From the NCBI GenBank assembly GCA_020637295.1, contig JACJWF010000002.1, forward strand, positions 434,001 through 498,000: DNA of 64,000 nucleotides, read 5' to 3'. Shown piece after piece: positions 36,698 through 45,430 of the stretch; the stretch's first letter is position 1; the number at the start of each line of letters is the position of its first letter. The position numbers and the translations under genes are program-made. Source of the stretch: Acidimicrobiaceae bacterium. Its GTDB lineage: Bacteria; Actinomycetota; Acidimicrobiia; Acidimicrobiales; Ilumatobacteraceae. The notes below the pieces were generated by a model that did no database searches, was not told the DNA's origin, and saw only the letters and a list, made by a program, of their open reading frames with translations.

Positions 36698-39600
36698 GCC
36701 ACGGGCTCGTCGCCTCGATCTCGCTCGCCAACCCGGCCGGGCTGGCCCTCCTGGGCCTCGCCGTGCCGGTGGTCTTGCTGCACATCCTGCGCCCGCGCCG
36801 CCAGGCGGTGACAGTCAGCTCCACGTTCCTGTGGCGGGCGATCGAGCGCCCGGTGAGCAACGCAACGCCCTGGCAGCGCCTGCGCTGGAGCGTGCTGCTG
36901 CTCGCCCAGTTGCTGACCGTCGCCCTCCTCGCGCTGGCCGTCGCCCGCCCGGTGCAGCTGGAGGCGGCGACGCTCAGCGAGCACACGGTGTTCATCATCG
37001 ACGCCTCGGGTTCGATGGCCGCGACCGACGGCACCCCTGACCGCCTGCAGGGCGCCGTGGACCGGGCCATCGCCCTGCGCGCCGATCTGCCGACCGGCGG
37101 CATCGCATCCATCGTCGTCGCCGGCGACCACCCCCGCGTCGTCCTGACGGCCAGCGACGACCCCGAGGCCTTCCGCCGGGCGCTGCGCACGGTGGAGACC
37201 ACGCCCGGGCACGCCGACTTCGCCGGGGCGTTCAGCCTGGCCCAGAGCCTGGACACGTCGTCCAGCGACATCGGCTTCGTGTTCGTCAGCGACGGTGGTC
37301 TCACCAACGAGGAGGAGCAGTTGCTGCCGCCGGCCACCCGCTACGAGCGCGTCGGTGAGCGGGACGCCAACCGAGGCATCCTTCACGTGGACGCCGAGCC
37401 CCGGGGCAGCGGGTTGCACGTGCGGGTGACCATCCGCAACGTCGGGGCCACGGACGTCACCCAGACCGTGCGCATCGATGTGGACGGCACGACGGCGTCC
37501 ACGCAGGCGGTCCGCATCGCCGGGCGCAGCACCGTCACGGCGGAGGCGGACGTGCCGGCCGGCGACCGGGTGGAGGCGTACCTCGACGGTGGCGATCTGC
37601 TGGCCGCCGACGACGTCAGCGTCGCCGTGGGTGCGTCGCGCCCGGACCTGGCGGTGCTCATCGCCGGCGACACGAGGTTCTGGGCGGAACTCTACAGCGC
37701 GATGCCGGGCATCACCGTCAGCGTGGCCGAGGTCGGCGCCGGAGAGGCCGCACCGGACGGTGAGGGGTACGACATGGTCGTCTACTCCGGGGTCGCCGTG
37801 CCGGCCGGGCCAGCAGCACCCTTCATCGCCGTGGCCCCGCCCGGAGGTGTCGAGGGCGTGACCCCGGCGGGCGTCAGCGAGACGCCGGCCGTCACCCTGC
37901 TGCGGGCGGACGACCCGTTGCTCGCCGGGGTGGACCTCACCCAGGTGGCGATTGCCCAGGCCCAGCAGGTGCAGGCCGGCCCCGATGTCGAGGTGCTCGC
38001 CGCCGGGGAGAACGCGCCCCTGCTGCTGCGCGGCGTCCATGGTGGCCACCCCTTCGCCTACCTCACCTTTGCCGTGGCGGACTCCAACCTGCCGCTGCAG
38101 ATCGCCTTCCCCGTCCTCGGCGATCGCCTGCTGACGGAGCTCACCGGTGCCGCCACCGCCACCGCACCCGTCACCGTGGGCAGTCCCCTGCCGCTGGACC
38201 CCGCCGTCGCCGCCTCGGTGGTCGACCCCACCGGGCAGCCACGCTCGTACGTGGCCGGCGACCCCGTGCCGCGGGCCGACCGCCCCGGCTTCTGGGTGGT
38301 CCAGGTGGACGGGCGCCCAGATCGGCTGGTGGCCGTGGTGGCTGCTGCCGGCGAGACCGACATCTCGCCACGCGACACCCTCGTGCCGCCGCCCGACGAC
38401 GCCCGCCGCAACGCAGTCCCTGCCCGCCGCCAACACTCGCTGCTGCCCTGGGTGGTGGCGCCGTTGCTGGCACTGCTGGCGCTAGAGCTGTGGCTGGCAT
38501 GGCGGCGCCTCGGTGTCAGCCGGCGGCAATGGAAGCTGGCGGTCGCCGCGAGGATCGCCGTGGCCGCACTCCTCATCGGCGCGCTGTTCGCCCCGTCGGT
38601 GCGCCGCACCAGCGACCGGGTGGCCACGGTGTACCTGCTGGACGGGTCGGCCTCGCTCGGCCCGAGCGGCGACGCCGCTGCGCTGGACTGGTTGCGTGCC
38701 TCGATGGACGCCCGGCCGGAGGACGCGCTGAGCGCCGTGGTGGTCTTCGGCGGCGACGCCCGGCTGGACCGGGTGCTGGAGCAGTCCAGCCAGTTCGACC
38801 GGCCGGCCGTGGTGGTGGACGACACCGCCACGGACATCGCCACCGCTGTGCGGCTCGGGTCGGCCGTGCTGCCGTCCGACGCCCGCCGACGGGTGGTGAT
38901 CATCAGCGACGGCAGGGCCACCACCGGAGATCTGCTGGACGAGGCGTCCAGGGCCGCCGGCGAGGGCGTCGTGGTCGAGGTGCACACCATCCAGGCCGCG
39001 GGCGGCGCTGACGCCGCCGTGGTGGGCGTGGACGTGCCCCGCCTGGCCCGGGTCGGCGAGTCGATCACCGTCGACGTGCAGGTGGAGGCCACGGAGTCTG
39101 GCCCCGCGACGGTGACACTGCGCCGCGACGGTGAGGACGTCGGCAGCCAGCGCGTCGACCTGGTGGCCGGCACGAACACGGTGACCTTCACGGACGATGC
39201 CGGCGACACCCCGGCTGCGGTGCTGCGCTACCAGGCTGTGGTCACCAGGCCCGATGACACCCAGCCGGAGAACGACGCCGCGTTCGCCGCGGTGCCGGTG
39301 GACGGGCCGGCCCGGGTGCTGGTGGTGGAGGGGGCCGGCGGCGAAGCAGGCGACGTGGTGGCCGCGCTGGAGGCCGGCGGGCTGCGGGTGGATGTCATCA
39401 GCCCGGCCGAACTGCCGACGGTGCAGACCCTCGTCACCTACGCCTCGGTCGTGCTGGTGGACGTGCCGGCGGCCTCGCTCTCCGGCGCGCAGATCGAGAA
39501 CCTCACCACAGCTGTGCGCGACCTCGGGCGCGGGCTGGTCACCATCGGCGGACCGCGCAGCTATGGCGTCGGCGGCTACCGCGACTCGCCGCTCGGCGAC

Positions 39601-41307
39601 CTCCTGCCGGTGGACAGCGAACTGCTCGACCCGATGCGCCGCAAGACGGTTGCCGAGGTGCTGAGCATCGACACCTCGGGCTCGATGGCCGCCTGTCACT
39701 GCGACAGCGGGTCGATGAACCCCGACGTCACCGAAGGCGGCGTGAACAAGACGGACATCTCCCGAGCGGCGGCCGAGCGAACCATCGAAGCGCTGACGGA
39801 GAACGACCAGATCGGGGTGATGGCCTGGACGGCCAGCACGGACTGGGTGATCGACCTGCAGCGCCTGCCCGGCCAGGACGTCATCGACGAGGGCCTCGGC
39901 CGCCTGCACGCCGACGGCAACACCAGCATCCTGGTGGCGCTCGACGAGCCCGCCGAGCGGCTGGTGGAGAGCAACGCAGAGCTGAAGCACATCATCCTGT
40001 TCAGCGATGGTTTCACCGACCCGGTGCTGATCGAGAAGGTCGCGGCGCGAGCCGGCGAGCTGTTCGACCAGTTCGGGATCACGGTCTCCGTGCTGGCCAC
40101 CGGCGAGGGCGCCGCGCCGTCGCTGGAGGACATCGCCATCGCCGGCCACGGCCGCTTCTACCCGGGCACCAGCCTGGCCGATGTGCCCCAGATCATGGCG
40201 GAGGAAGCCGTGATCGCCAGCCGTGACTTCATCAACGAAGGTGAGTTCCTCCCCGAGGTGACCTCCAACAACCCGGTGGTCGCGCCCCTGACGGAGTCGC
40301 CGCGACTGCTCGGGTACGTGGCGACCACCGCCAAGCCGGAGAGCACGACCATGCTGCGGATCGGCCCGGACCGCGACCCACTGCTGGCGTCCTGGCAGGC
40401 CGGGCTCGGCCGGGTCACCAGCTGGACCAGCGACGGCGGCCTGCAGTGGGGTCAGCAGTGGGCCGGCTGGGACGGCTTCGTCGCCTTCTGGAGCCGCGTC
40501 GTGAAGGACACGTTCCAGGCCGGCGACACGGCCGGCGCTGCGCAGGCGGCGGTGCGCAACGGCCGGCTGACGATCACCGTGGAGGGCTCGGCGAACTTCC
40601 CCGACGGCGCCGAGGGCACGGCCACGGTGGCCGGCCCCGACGGCCAGCGCTACGAGGTGCCGCTCACCCGCACCGGCGGCGACCAGTTCGAGGCGGAGTT
40701 GCCGGCCGAGCGTGACGGAACCTACGCAGTGGGCGTCAACATCACCGCCGGAGGCGAGACCGTGCTGGCCGCCAACACGCTGGCCAGCAACAGCTACCCG
40801 GCGGAGTACGCGCCGGGGGCCAGCGACGGCGATCTGCTGCTCCGTGCCTCCACCGCCACCGGCGGGCGGGGCGAAATCGAGGCGCTGCAGGCCTGGGACA
40901 CCGGTGGGCTGCACGCCGGCAGCCGGGTGTGGGAACTGACCCTGCCGTTCCTCCTGCTCGCCGCGTTCCTGTGGCCGATCGCCGTGGCGCTCAGCCGCCT
41001 ATCGCTCCGTGGGGCGACGGTGCAGGGCGCCCGCGAGGGCCTGGCAGCCACCCGGCGGCGGATGAGGGCGGCACTCCCCCGCCTGGGCACGACCGACCCG
41101 GACAACGCACCGGCACCGAGACCGGCAACGGCCCGACGCGCTCAGCAGCCGGATGCGCCTCCGCCGGCGGCCGCTCCCGGGCGTACGGCGCCACCGGCCG
41201 CGGCCCGGGCGAAGGGCCAGCAGACGGCGGCCGTCAACGAACTGCTGGCGCGGAAGCGGGCTCGCCAGGGCGGTCAGGCCGAGACACCGCCCGACGACGA
41301 CGCCTGA
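36694..41307 (+). CDS. Giant membrane protein with three VWA/MIDAS motifs (BatA-like fused to VWA-amidotransferase-like protein)
   Basis: 1537 residues. The N-terminal part is BatA-like: helix LALLGLAVPVVLLHILRP, then SSTFLWRAIERPVSN, another helix, and VWA 1 with D103-x-S105-x-S107 (FIIDASGSMA). A helix pair near residues 585-630 is followed by VWA 2 with D650-x-S652-x-S654 (YLLDGSASLG). A glutamine-amidotransferase-like stretch (LVTIGGPRSYGVGGYRD) leads to VWA 3 with D993-x-S995-x-S997 (SIDTSGSMAA), a beta domain, a last helix (LPFLLLAAFLWPIAVAL) and a 100-residue Pro/Ala/Arg-rich tail. In other bacteria these are normally two or three separate proteins. Last gene of the operon, coupled by ATGA; function as envelope machine is inference. 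Confidence 0.88.
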   Translation: MSHGLVASISLANPAGLALLGLAVPVVLLHILRPRRQAVTVSSTFLWRAIERPVSNATPWQRLRWSVLLLAQLLTVALLALAVARPVQLEAATLSEHTVFIIDASGSMAATDGTPDRLQGAVDRAIALRADLPTGGIASIVVAGDHPRVVLTASDDPEAFRRALRTVETTPGHADFAGAFSLAQSLDTSSSDIGFVFVSDGGLTNEEEQLLPPATRYERVGERDANRGILHVDAEPRGSGLHVRVTIRNVGATDVTQTVRIDVDGTTASTQAVRIAGRSTVTAEADVPAGDRVEAYLDGGDLLAADDVSVAVGASRPDLAVLIAGDTRFWAELYSAMPGITVSVAEVGAGEAAPDGEGYDMVVYSGVAVPAGPAAPFIAVAPPGGVEGVTPAGVSETPAVTLLRADDPLLAGVDLTQVAIAQAQQVQAGPDVEVLAAGENAPLLLRGVHGGHPFAYLTFAVADSNLPLQIAFPVLGDRLLTELTGAATATAPVTVGSPLPLDPAVAASVVDPTGQPRSYVAGDPVPRADRPGFWVVQVDGRPDRLVAVVAAAGETDISPRDTLVPPPDDARRNAVPARRQHSLLPWVVAPLLALLALELWLAWRRLGVSRRQWKLAVAARIAVAALLIGALFAPSVRRTSDRVATVYLLDGSASLGPSGDAAALDWLRASMDARPEDALSAVVVFGGDARLDRVLEQSSQFDRPAVVVDDTATDIATAVRLGSAVLPSDARRRVVIISDGRATTGDLLDEASRAAGEGVVVEVHTIQAAGGADAAVVGVDVPRLARVGESITVDVQVEATESGPATVTLRRDGEDVGSQRVDLVAGTNTVTFTDDAGDTPAAVLRYQAVVTRPDDTQPENDAAFAAVPVDGPARVLVVEGAGGEAGDVVAALEAGGLRVDVISPAELPTVQTLVTYASVVLVDVPAASLSGAQIENLTTAVRDLGRGLVTIGGPRSYGVGGYRDSPLGDLLPVDSELLDPMRRKTVAEVLSIDTSGSMAACHCDSGSMNPDVTEGGVNKTDISRAAAERTIEALTENDQIGVMAWTASTDWVIDLQRLPGQDVIDEGLGRLHADGNTSILVALDEPAERLVESNAELKHIILFSDGFTDPVLIEKVAARAGELFDQFGITVSVLATGEGAAPSLEDIAIAGHGRFYPGTSLADVPQIMAEEAVIASRDFINEGEFLPEVTSNNPVVAPLTESPRLLGYVATTAKPESTTMLRIGPDRDPLLASWQAGLGRVTSWTSDGGLQWGQQWAGWDGFVAFWSRVVKDTFQAGDTAGAAQAAVRNGRLTITVEGSANFPDGAEGTATVAGPDGQRYEVPLTRTGGDQFEAELPAERDGTYAVGVNITAGGETVLAANTLASNSYPAEYAPGASDGDLLLRASTATGGRGEIEALQAWDTGGLHAGSRVWELTLPFLLLAAFLWPIAVALSRLSLRGATVQGAREGLAATRRRMRAALPRLGTTDPDNAPAPRPATARRAQQPDAPPPAAAPGRTAPPAAARAKGQQTAAVNELLARKRARQGGQAETPPDDDA

Positions 41308-41324
41308 AGGCCTTCCCAGGTCAC

Positions 41325-41330
41325 TATGGT
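41325..41330 (+). promoter_or_regulatory. -10 hexamer TATGGT
   Basis: TATGGT ends 7 nt before GTG 41338 and contains the upstream in-frame ATG (41326), which argues against that ATG being the start. Confidence 0.45.
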
Positions 41331-41337
41331 TCGCCCG

Positions 41338-41604
41338 GTGAGCAGGTTCGCCGCCACCAGCGACACGGCGCCCGAGGTCGAGGCGATGATGGTCGAGCGT
41401 TGGCGGCAGATGACGCCGGCGGAGAAGATGGCCACTGTGACCGAACTCAACGAGGCGGTCGAGATGCTGGCGTGGGCCGGGGTCCGCACCCGACACCCCG
41501 AAGCCACCGAAGAGGAAAGCCGCATGAGAGTCGCCGCCCTTCGGCTCGGCCGCGATCTGATGATCGAGGTGTACGGCTGGGACCCCGACGAACGAGGTTG
41601 GTGA
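41338..41604 (+). CDS. Small protein paired with a nucleotidyltransferase
   Basis: 88 residues from GTG 41338. Helical and charged: VERWRQMTPAEKMATVTELN, then AWAGVRTRHPEATEEESRMR and LRLGRDLMIEVYGWDP. I recognise the general type: short proteins with this W-R-x-M-T-P-A-E-K opening often precede nucleotidyltransferase genes, as here with a 6-nt gap, suggesting a two-component, perhaps toxin-antitoxin-like, unit. No experimental role is known to me. It is intact while its partner carries a stop codon. Confidence 0.7.
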   Translation: MSRFAATSDTAPEVEAMMVERWRQMTPAEKMATVTELNEAVEMLAWAGVRTRHPEATEEESRMRVAALRLGRDLMIEVYGWDPDERGW

Positions 41605-41610
41605 TCACCG

Positions 41611-42174
41611 GTGTCGCCGCTCGATCACGCGGTCCAGATCGGTGCCATCCTCGACTCGCTCGGCATTCCCTGGGTGCTCGGTGGATCGATGGCCAGTTCG
41701 TTCGTCGGCGAACCTTGATCGACGGTCGACATCGATGTGGCGATCCAGATCCGGGTCGACCAGGTGACGGCACTCGTCGATGCGGTCAAGCGCGACTACT
41801 ACGTCAGCGAGGCGATGGTCCGCCACAGTCTCAGAGGCGGCTCGTTCAACCTGATCCACTTCGAGTCCAATACCAAGATCGACGTCTTTCCACTCTCGGA
41901 CGGGTTGCTCGACCACCGGCAGATCAGCCGACGGGTGCGAGTCAGCGTCGGCCCCGGCACCGAGCTGTGGATCGGGGCTGCCGATGATCAGTTGTTGCGG
42001 AAGCTGCGCTGGTACCCGTCCGGAGGCGAGGTCTCCGAGCGACAGTGGCGGGACGTCGTGTCCATTCTGCGAGTCCAGGGTGACCGCATCGATCGCGATG
42101 CGCTGCACGAAGTGGCCACTGAACTCGGTCTCGTCGACCTGCTACGCACAGCGATTGCTGAGGCCGATCGGTAG
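41611..42174 (+). pseudogene. Nucleotidyltransferase family protein, interrupted by an in-frame TGA
   Basis: One frame from GTG 41611 reads as a 187-residue minimal nucleotidyltransferase: ILDSLGIPWVLGGSMASSFV, then GEP, stop (TGA 41716-41718), then STVDIDVAIQIRVDQV. The catalytic G-S...D-x-D motif therefore straddles the stop. Homologues have arginine at this place, so a single C-to-T change (CGA to TGA) explains it. The rest is in frame and looks functional (FNLIHFESNTKIDVFP, LRKLRWYPSGGEVSERQW). Either a recently inactivated gene, a sequencing error, or stop read-through. Restart at ATG or GTG after the stop would lack the active site. Confidence 0.85.
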
Positions 42175-42207
42175 CAGAATGCGCTCGATGGTCTGCTGGG
42201 GGCTCCT

Positions 42208-43728
42208 TCAGACACCTGCGGCAGTGGTTGGCAGCGAGCGCGTGGGTGGGGTCCGACGACGCCTGAAACCCGCCGGGGCCAGCACACCCGCCGCCGTGAC
42301 TGCGGCGCCGAGCCACAGCAGCCACACCAGGGGTCGGCGGTGGACCTTCACGGTGGCCGTGCCGGTGTCGTCGGCGTCGACCAGCGCCACCTGGACGTCC
42401 CACCACACGCCCGGGTCGACGGCCGTCTCCGCCAGGACGCCGCCACGCTCCGGGTAGGCGACGAGGGCGGGACGCATCCGCACGCCGTCCACGTCCAGCG
42501 TCGCGACGACCTGCTGTACGTCGAAGCGCGGGCCAGGCTCCACGGTGACGCCGTGGCCGGTGACCGCCACGCCGGCTGCGTCCACCGTCGCCCCGTCCCT
42601 GACCACCACGGTGGCCTGTCGGTCGAAAGTGCTGGCGGCGACGCCGGCGAGCAGCACGAGCATCCCGACGTGGGCGAGGCGGGCGCGGGGAATGCGCAAG
42701 CGGAGGATCAGGAACGGCAGCGCCACCAGCGCAACGGGCCCCACCGTGCGGGAGAAGAACTCGCCGCGGACGGCGCCGCGGCGGTTGCCGAGCAGGTCGG
42801 CCAGCACGGGGTAGGCGGTACCGAGGGCGACGACGATCGCGATCGCCGCCATCGCGACCACCGCGACGGGTTGCCACGGGCGGACGCTCGCCTCATCAGC
42901 CGGCGCGAGCCGCCACACGAGTGCGGCGGTGACCACCGTGCCGCCGAGCAGTGCCCAGCCGACCGCTGCGTGCTCGGCGAAGCCGTGGACCGACGGGGCG
43001 GTGCCCGACCGGACCAGCGCGGCCCCCGCCAGCGTGAGCACCCACGGCACCGAAGCGAGGCGGACGCGCCCGCGGGCGCGCCAGCCGGCGTGCAGGGCGA
43101 CGAGGGCCGCCAGCCAGACGAGCAGGGACGTGTTCTCCACCGGATCCCAGGCCCAGTAGCCGCCCCAACCCTGCTCCACATAGCTCCAGAGCGCGCCGAT
43201 GGTCATCGCCAGCGTCGTGACGGCGACCGTGGCGCGCAGCCACGCCGCCGGGTCGCCGCCGTCCAGCGCCACCATCGCCGCGGCAAGGGTGCACCCGAGG
43301 CCGACGTAGAGCAGCGGCGGGTGGATCGCCATGGCCGGATGCTCGAGGATCGGCGTCAGCCCGAAGCCGCGCACGGCCGGCACGTCCAGCCGGTGGAACG
43401 GGCTGGCGGCGAGGAGGTCCAGCAACACCAGCCCGGCCACGGAGAACGTTGCGGTCCAGAGCGCTGCCGGTCGCTGGACACGGCGTGCAGCGATGCACGC
43501 GACTGCGCCCACGACGGCGGCGAACAGCAGCAGCGAGCCCTCACCACCGCCCCACACCCCGGCCAGGCGGTAGTACCAGGGGGCATCGGCCCGGCTGTGC
43601 GATGCGACGTACTCCCATTGCAGCTCGTTGTGCAGGAACGCGACGGCCAGCCGCAGGACGCCCAGCCACGCCACCGCCGTCACCCCCCAGAGGGCGCGGC
43701 GGGCGGCGACGGCGGGGCTCACCCGCAC
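42208..43728 (-). CDS. ccmF: CcmF/CcsA-type cytochrome c assembly protein
   Basis: 506 residues with about 13 helices. The haem-handling WWD motif is readable in GGYWAWDPVENTSLLVWL, with AIHPPLLYVGLG upstream and ARVHGFAEHA-like histidine segments (SVHGFAEHAAVGWAL) after it. The C-terminal part is an extracytoplasmic beta domain (VAVTGHGVTVEPGPRFDVQQ) before a last helix, as in CcmF. It ligates haem to apocytochrome c. Shorter than E. coli CcmF. Start GTG 43728 (GTG 43722 also possible), 8 nt after the exonuclease stop. No other cytochrome c maturation gene is in the window. Convergent with the nucleotidyltransferase pseudogene. Confidence 0.88.
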   Translation of the reverse strand: MRVSPAVAARRALWGVTAVAWLGVLRLAVAFLHNELQWEYVASHSRADAPWYYRLAGVWGGGEGSLLLFAAVVGAVACIAARRVQRPAALWTATFSVAGLVLLDLLAASPFHRLDVPAVRGFGLTPILEHPAMAIHPPLLYVGLGCTLAAAMVALDGGDPAAWLRATVAVTTLAMTIGALWSYVEQGWGGYWAWDPVENTSLLVWLAALVALHAGWRARGRVRLASVPWVLTLAGAALVRSGTAPSVHGFAEHAAVGWALLGGTVVTAALVWRLAPADEASVRPWQPVAVVAMAAIAIVVALGTAYPVLADLLGNRRGAVRGEFFSRTVGPVALVALPFLILRLRIPRARLAHVGMLVLLAGVAASTFDRQATVVVRDGATVDAAGVAVTGHGVTVEPGPRFDVQQVVATLDVDGVRMRPALVAYPERGGVLAETAVDPGVWWDVQVALVDADDTGTATVKVHRRPLVWLLWLGAAVTAAGVLAPAGFRRRRTPPTRSLPTTAAGV

Positions 43729-43736
43729 AGTTTCGT

Positions 43737-44591
43737 TCAGGTGCCGGCCCAGCGGGTGACGCGTGCCAGCGCGGCGTCGTCGCCGAGGGTCGCGCACAGT
43801 GCCTCCATCGCGGGACGCTCGGCGCCGCGCCATTCGAGGTCGTCCGCCGAGACTCGCAGCGGGAGGTCGGTGCGGAGCCGGGCAAGGTCGCGGCACCAGA
43901 CGGCCTCCTGCCGCCGCTCGGCCAGCGCAGTCGCCAGGCGGGCCGCGCCGCGCACGTCCACGTCCCACTGCGAGGCGTCGTCCGGGATCGCCTCGATGGT
44001 CCCGTAGCGGGCCAGCACGACGGCCGTGGACCGCACGCCCCAACCGGGTACGCCCGGCAGGCCGTCACTGCGGTCGCCCACCAGCGCATGCACGTCGGGC
44101 AGCTGGTCCGGGGCGACGCCGAAGCGGGCACGCACGGTGGCTTCGTCCGTCACCACCTGGCGGGCACGGTCGTAGACCACCACCCGGTCGCCGCGGACCA
44201 GCTGGTTGAAGTCGTTGTCCGTCGCGCAGATGACCACCTGCTCCACGGTGGGCTCCTCCGCCATCCGGGCCGCGGCCGTCGCCACCACCTCGTCCGCCTG
44301 GTACCGGCCGGACGGCCACATCACCAGCCCCAACGCGCGGCAGCACTGTGCGGCCAGCGGCGTCTGCGACGCCAGCAGGTCCTCCGCTGACGGGTGCCGT
44401 GGGAGCGTCGGCGCCACCACGGAGTCGAACGCGACGCCAACATGGGTCGCCCCCTCGGTGGTCAGCAGCTTGACCAGCGTCGCCAGCAGCCCTCGGGCGC
44501 CACCGACCTCGTGCTCCCCGTGCTGCGCCTGCGGCGCGCCGTGGAAGCAGCGGAACAGCTCGTAGGTCCCGTCGACGAGGTGGACCTTCAT
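43737..44591 (-). CDS. 5'-3' exonuclease (FEN/PIN fold), stand-alone
   Basis: 284 residues, similar to the N-terminal nuclease domain of DNA polymerase I. Metal ligands are in VHLVDGTYELFRCFHG, QADEVVATAAARM, CATDNDFNQLV and ALVGDRSDGLPGVPGWG, the last being the helix-hairpin-helix turn. It would remove 5' flaps or RNA primers. It may complement the short family A polymerase at 3.0-4.8 kb, which lacks this domain, though the two are far apart. ATG 44591; the palindromic repeat copy 2 lies just upstream. Confidence 0.9.
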   Translation of the reverse strand: MKVHLVDGTYELFRCFHGAPQAQHGEHEVGGARGLLATLVKLLTTEGATHVGVAFDSVVAPTLPRHPSAEDLLASQTPLAAQCCRALGLVMWPSGRYQADEVVATAAARMAEEPTVEQVVICATDNDFNQLVRGDRVVVYDRARQVVTDEATVRARFGVAPDQLPDVHALVGDRSDGLPGVPGWGVRSTAVVLARYGTIEAIPDDASQWDVDVRGAARLATALAERRQEAVWCRDLARLRTDLPLRVSADDLEWRGAERPAMEALCATLGDDAALARVTRWAGT

Positions 44592-44605
44592 GGCATCAGG
44601 CCCAC

Positions 44606-44647
44606 TCGGAGGGTTTCCGGCTCGGAGGTGATCACGAAACCCTCCGA
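44606..44647. repeat. Dispersed palindromic repeat, copy 2 (plus orientation)
   Basis: 12-bp perfect arms TCGGAGGGTTTC/GAAACCCTCCGA around an 18-nt centre that contains CTCGGAGGTGATCAC. It lies between the thioredoxin stop and the exonuclease start, both genes on the minus strand, so it would act as a terminator of the thioredoxin transcript or as a REP-like element. Confidence 0.82.
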
Positions 44648-44662
44648 CCCAGCCGTTGTCGG

Positions 44663-45367
44663 TCAGAAGAGGCGGGCGGTGAGCTGCTTGCGGTAGGCCG
44701 CGGTGCGCGGGTCGTCGGGGCCCATCAGCTCGAGGATGTCGATGAACTTCTGGCGGGCTTCCTCATCCGCCTTCACCTGATCGAGGAGGGCGGTGAGCGT
44801 GGCGTCGTGGTCGTCGTCCGGCACCATTCCGGTGCGAGCCAGGGCGGCCACGTGCCTGGTGCGCTCGGTCTCCGGGATGCGGGCCAGCAGGGCCAGCGCC
44901 TCCGCGCTGTCGCCGCGAGCCACCAGCAACTCGGCCAGGGGCACGATGACGTCCTCGTTGCCCGGCTCCATCTCCAGCGCTGCCCGCAGCGAGCCTTCGG
45001 TGCCCTCGGCGATGAGCTGCGAGAGCATCGACTGCTCCTCGGTGGGCACCAGGGCGTCGACGAACTGCTGGACCATGTGCTCGGGCTGGGCACCGAGGAA
45101 CCCGTCCACCGGCTGGCCGTTCTGGATGGCATACACCGCGGGGATCGACTGCACCTGGAACGCCCGGGCGATGCCGGGGTTCTGGTCGGTGTCCACCTTG
45201 GCGAGCACGACCTTGCCGCCGGTGGCGTCGACGACCTTCTCCAGGATCGGGCCGAGCGTGCGGCACGGGCCGCACCACGGCGCCCACAGGTCCACCACGA
45301 CGGGCACCTGGTAGGAGCGGTCGATCACCTCGGTCTGGAACGTTGCATCCGTCACGTCGATGGCCAT
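44663..45367 (-). CDS. cnoX: Thioredoxin-TPR protein, CnoX/YbbN-like
   Basis: 234 residues: a thioredoxin domain with the active site LWAPWCGPCRTLGPI and cis-proline region VQSIPAVYAI, followed by about 110 residues of TPR-like helices (LRAALEMEPGNEDVIVPLAE, ALALLARIPETE). This is the layout of E. coli YbbN/CnoX, a holdase that protects substrates for chaperones; a CxxC pair here suggests redox activity is kept. ATG 45367 has TAGCCT 7 nt upstream. Divergent from the phosphotransferase gene. Confidence 0.9.
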   Translation of the reverse strand: MAIDVTDATFQTEVIDRSYQVPVVVDLWAPWCGPCRTLGPILEKVVDATGGKVVLAKVDTDQNPGIARAFQVQSIPAVYAIQNGQPVDGFLGAQPEHMVQQFVDALVPTEEQSMLSQLIAEGTEGSLRAALEMEPGNEDVIVPLAELLVARGDSAEALALLARIPETERTRHVAALARTGMVPDDDHDATLTALLDQVKADEEARQKFIDILELMGPDDPRTAAYRKQLTARLF

Positions 45368-45374
45368 GCGGGAG

Positions 45375-45380
45375 AGGCTA
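45375..45380 (-). promoter_or_regulatory. -10 hexamer TAGCCT of the thioredoxin gene
   Basis: TAGCCT ends 7 nt before ATG 45367. Leaderless arrangement. Confidence 0.5.
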
Positions 45381-45414
45381 CCGGCGGGGCAGGCGCCGTC
45401 CGTCCGCCCGCGGG

Positions 45415-45420
45415 TACGGT
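45415..45420 (+). promoter_or_regulatory. -10 hexamer TACGGT of the phosphotransferase gene
   Basis: TACGGT ends 10 nt before ATG 45431, predicting a leader of about three bases. It lies 34 bp from the divergent thioredoxin hexamer. Confidence 0.4.
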
Positions 45421-45430
45421 GGGCGGCATC

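Noticed and set aside
38482..40914. 810-codon open frame on the minus strand inside the VWA gene
   Set aside because: The + strand frame has three MIDAS motifs, membrane helices and coupling to DUF58; the antisense frame has only low-complexity His/Arg/Gly composition.
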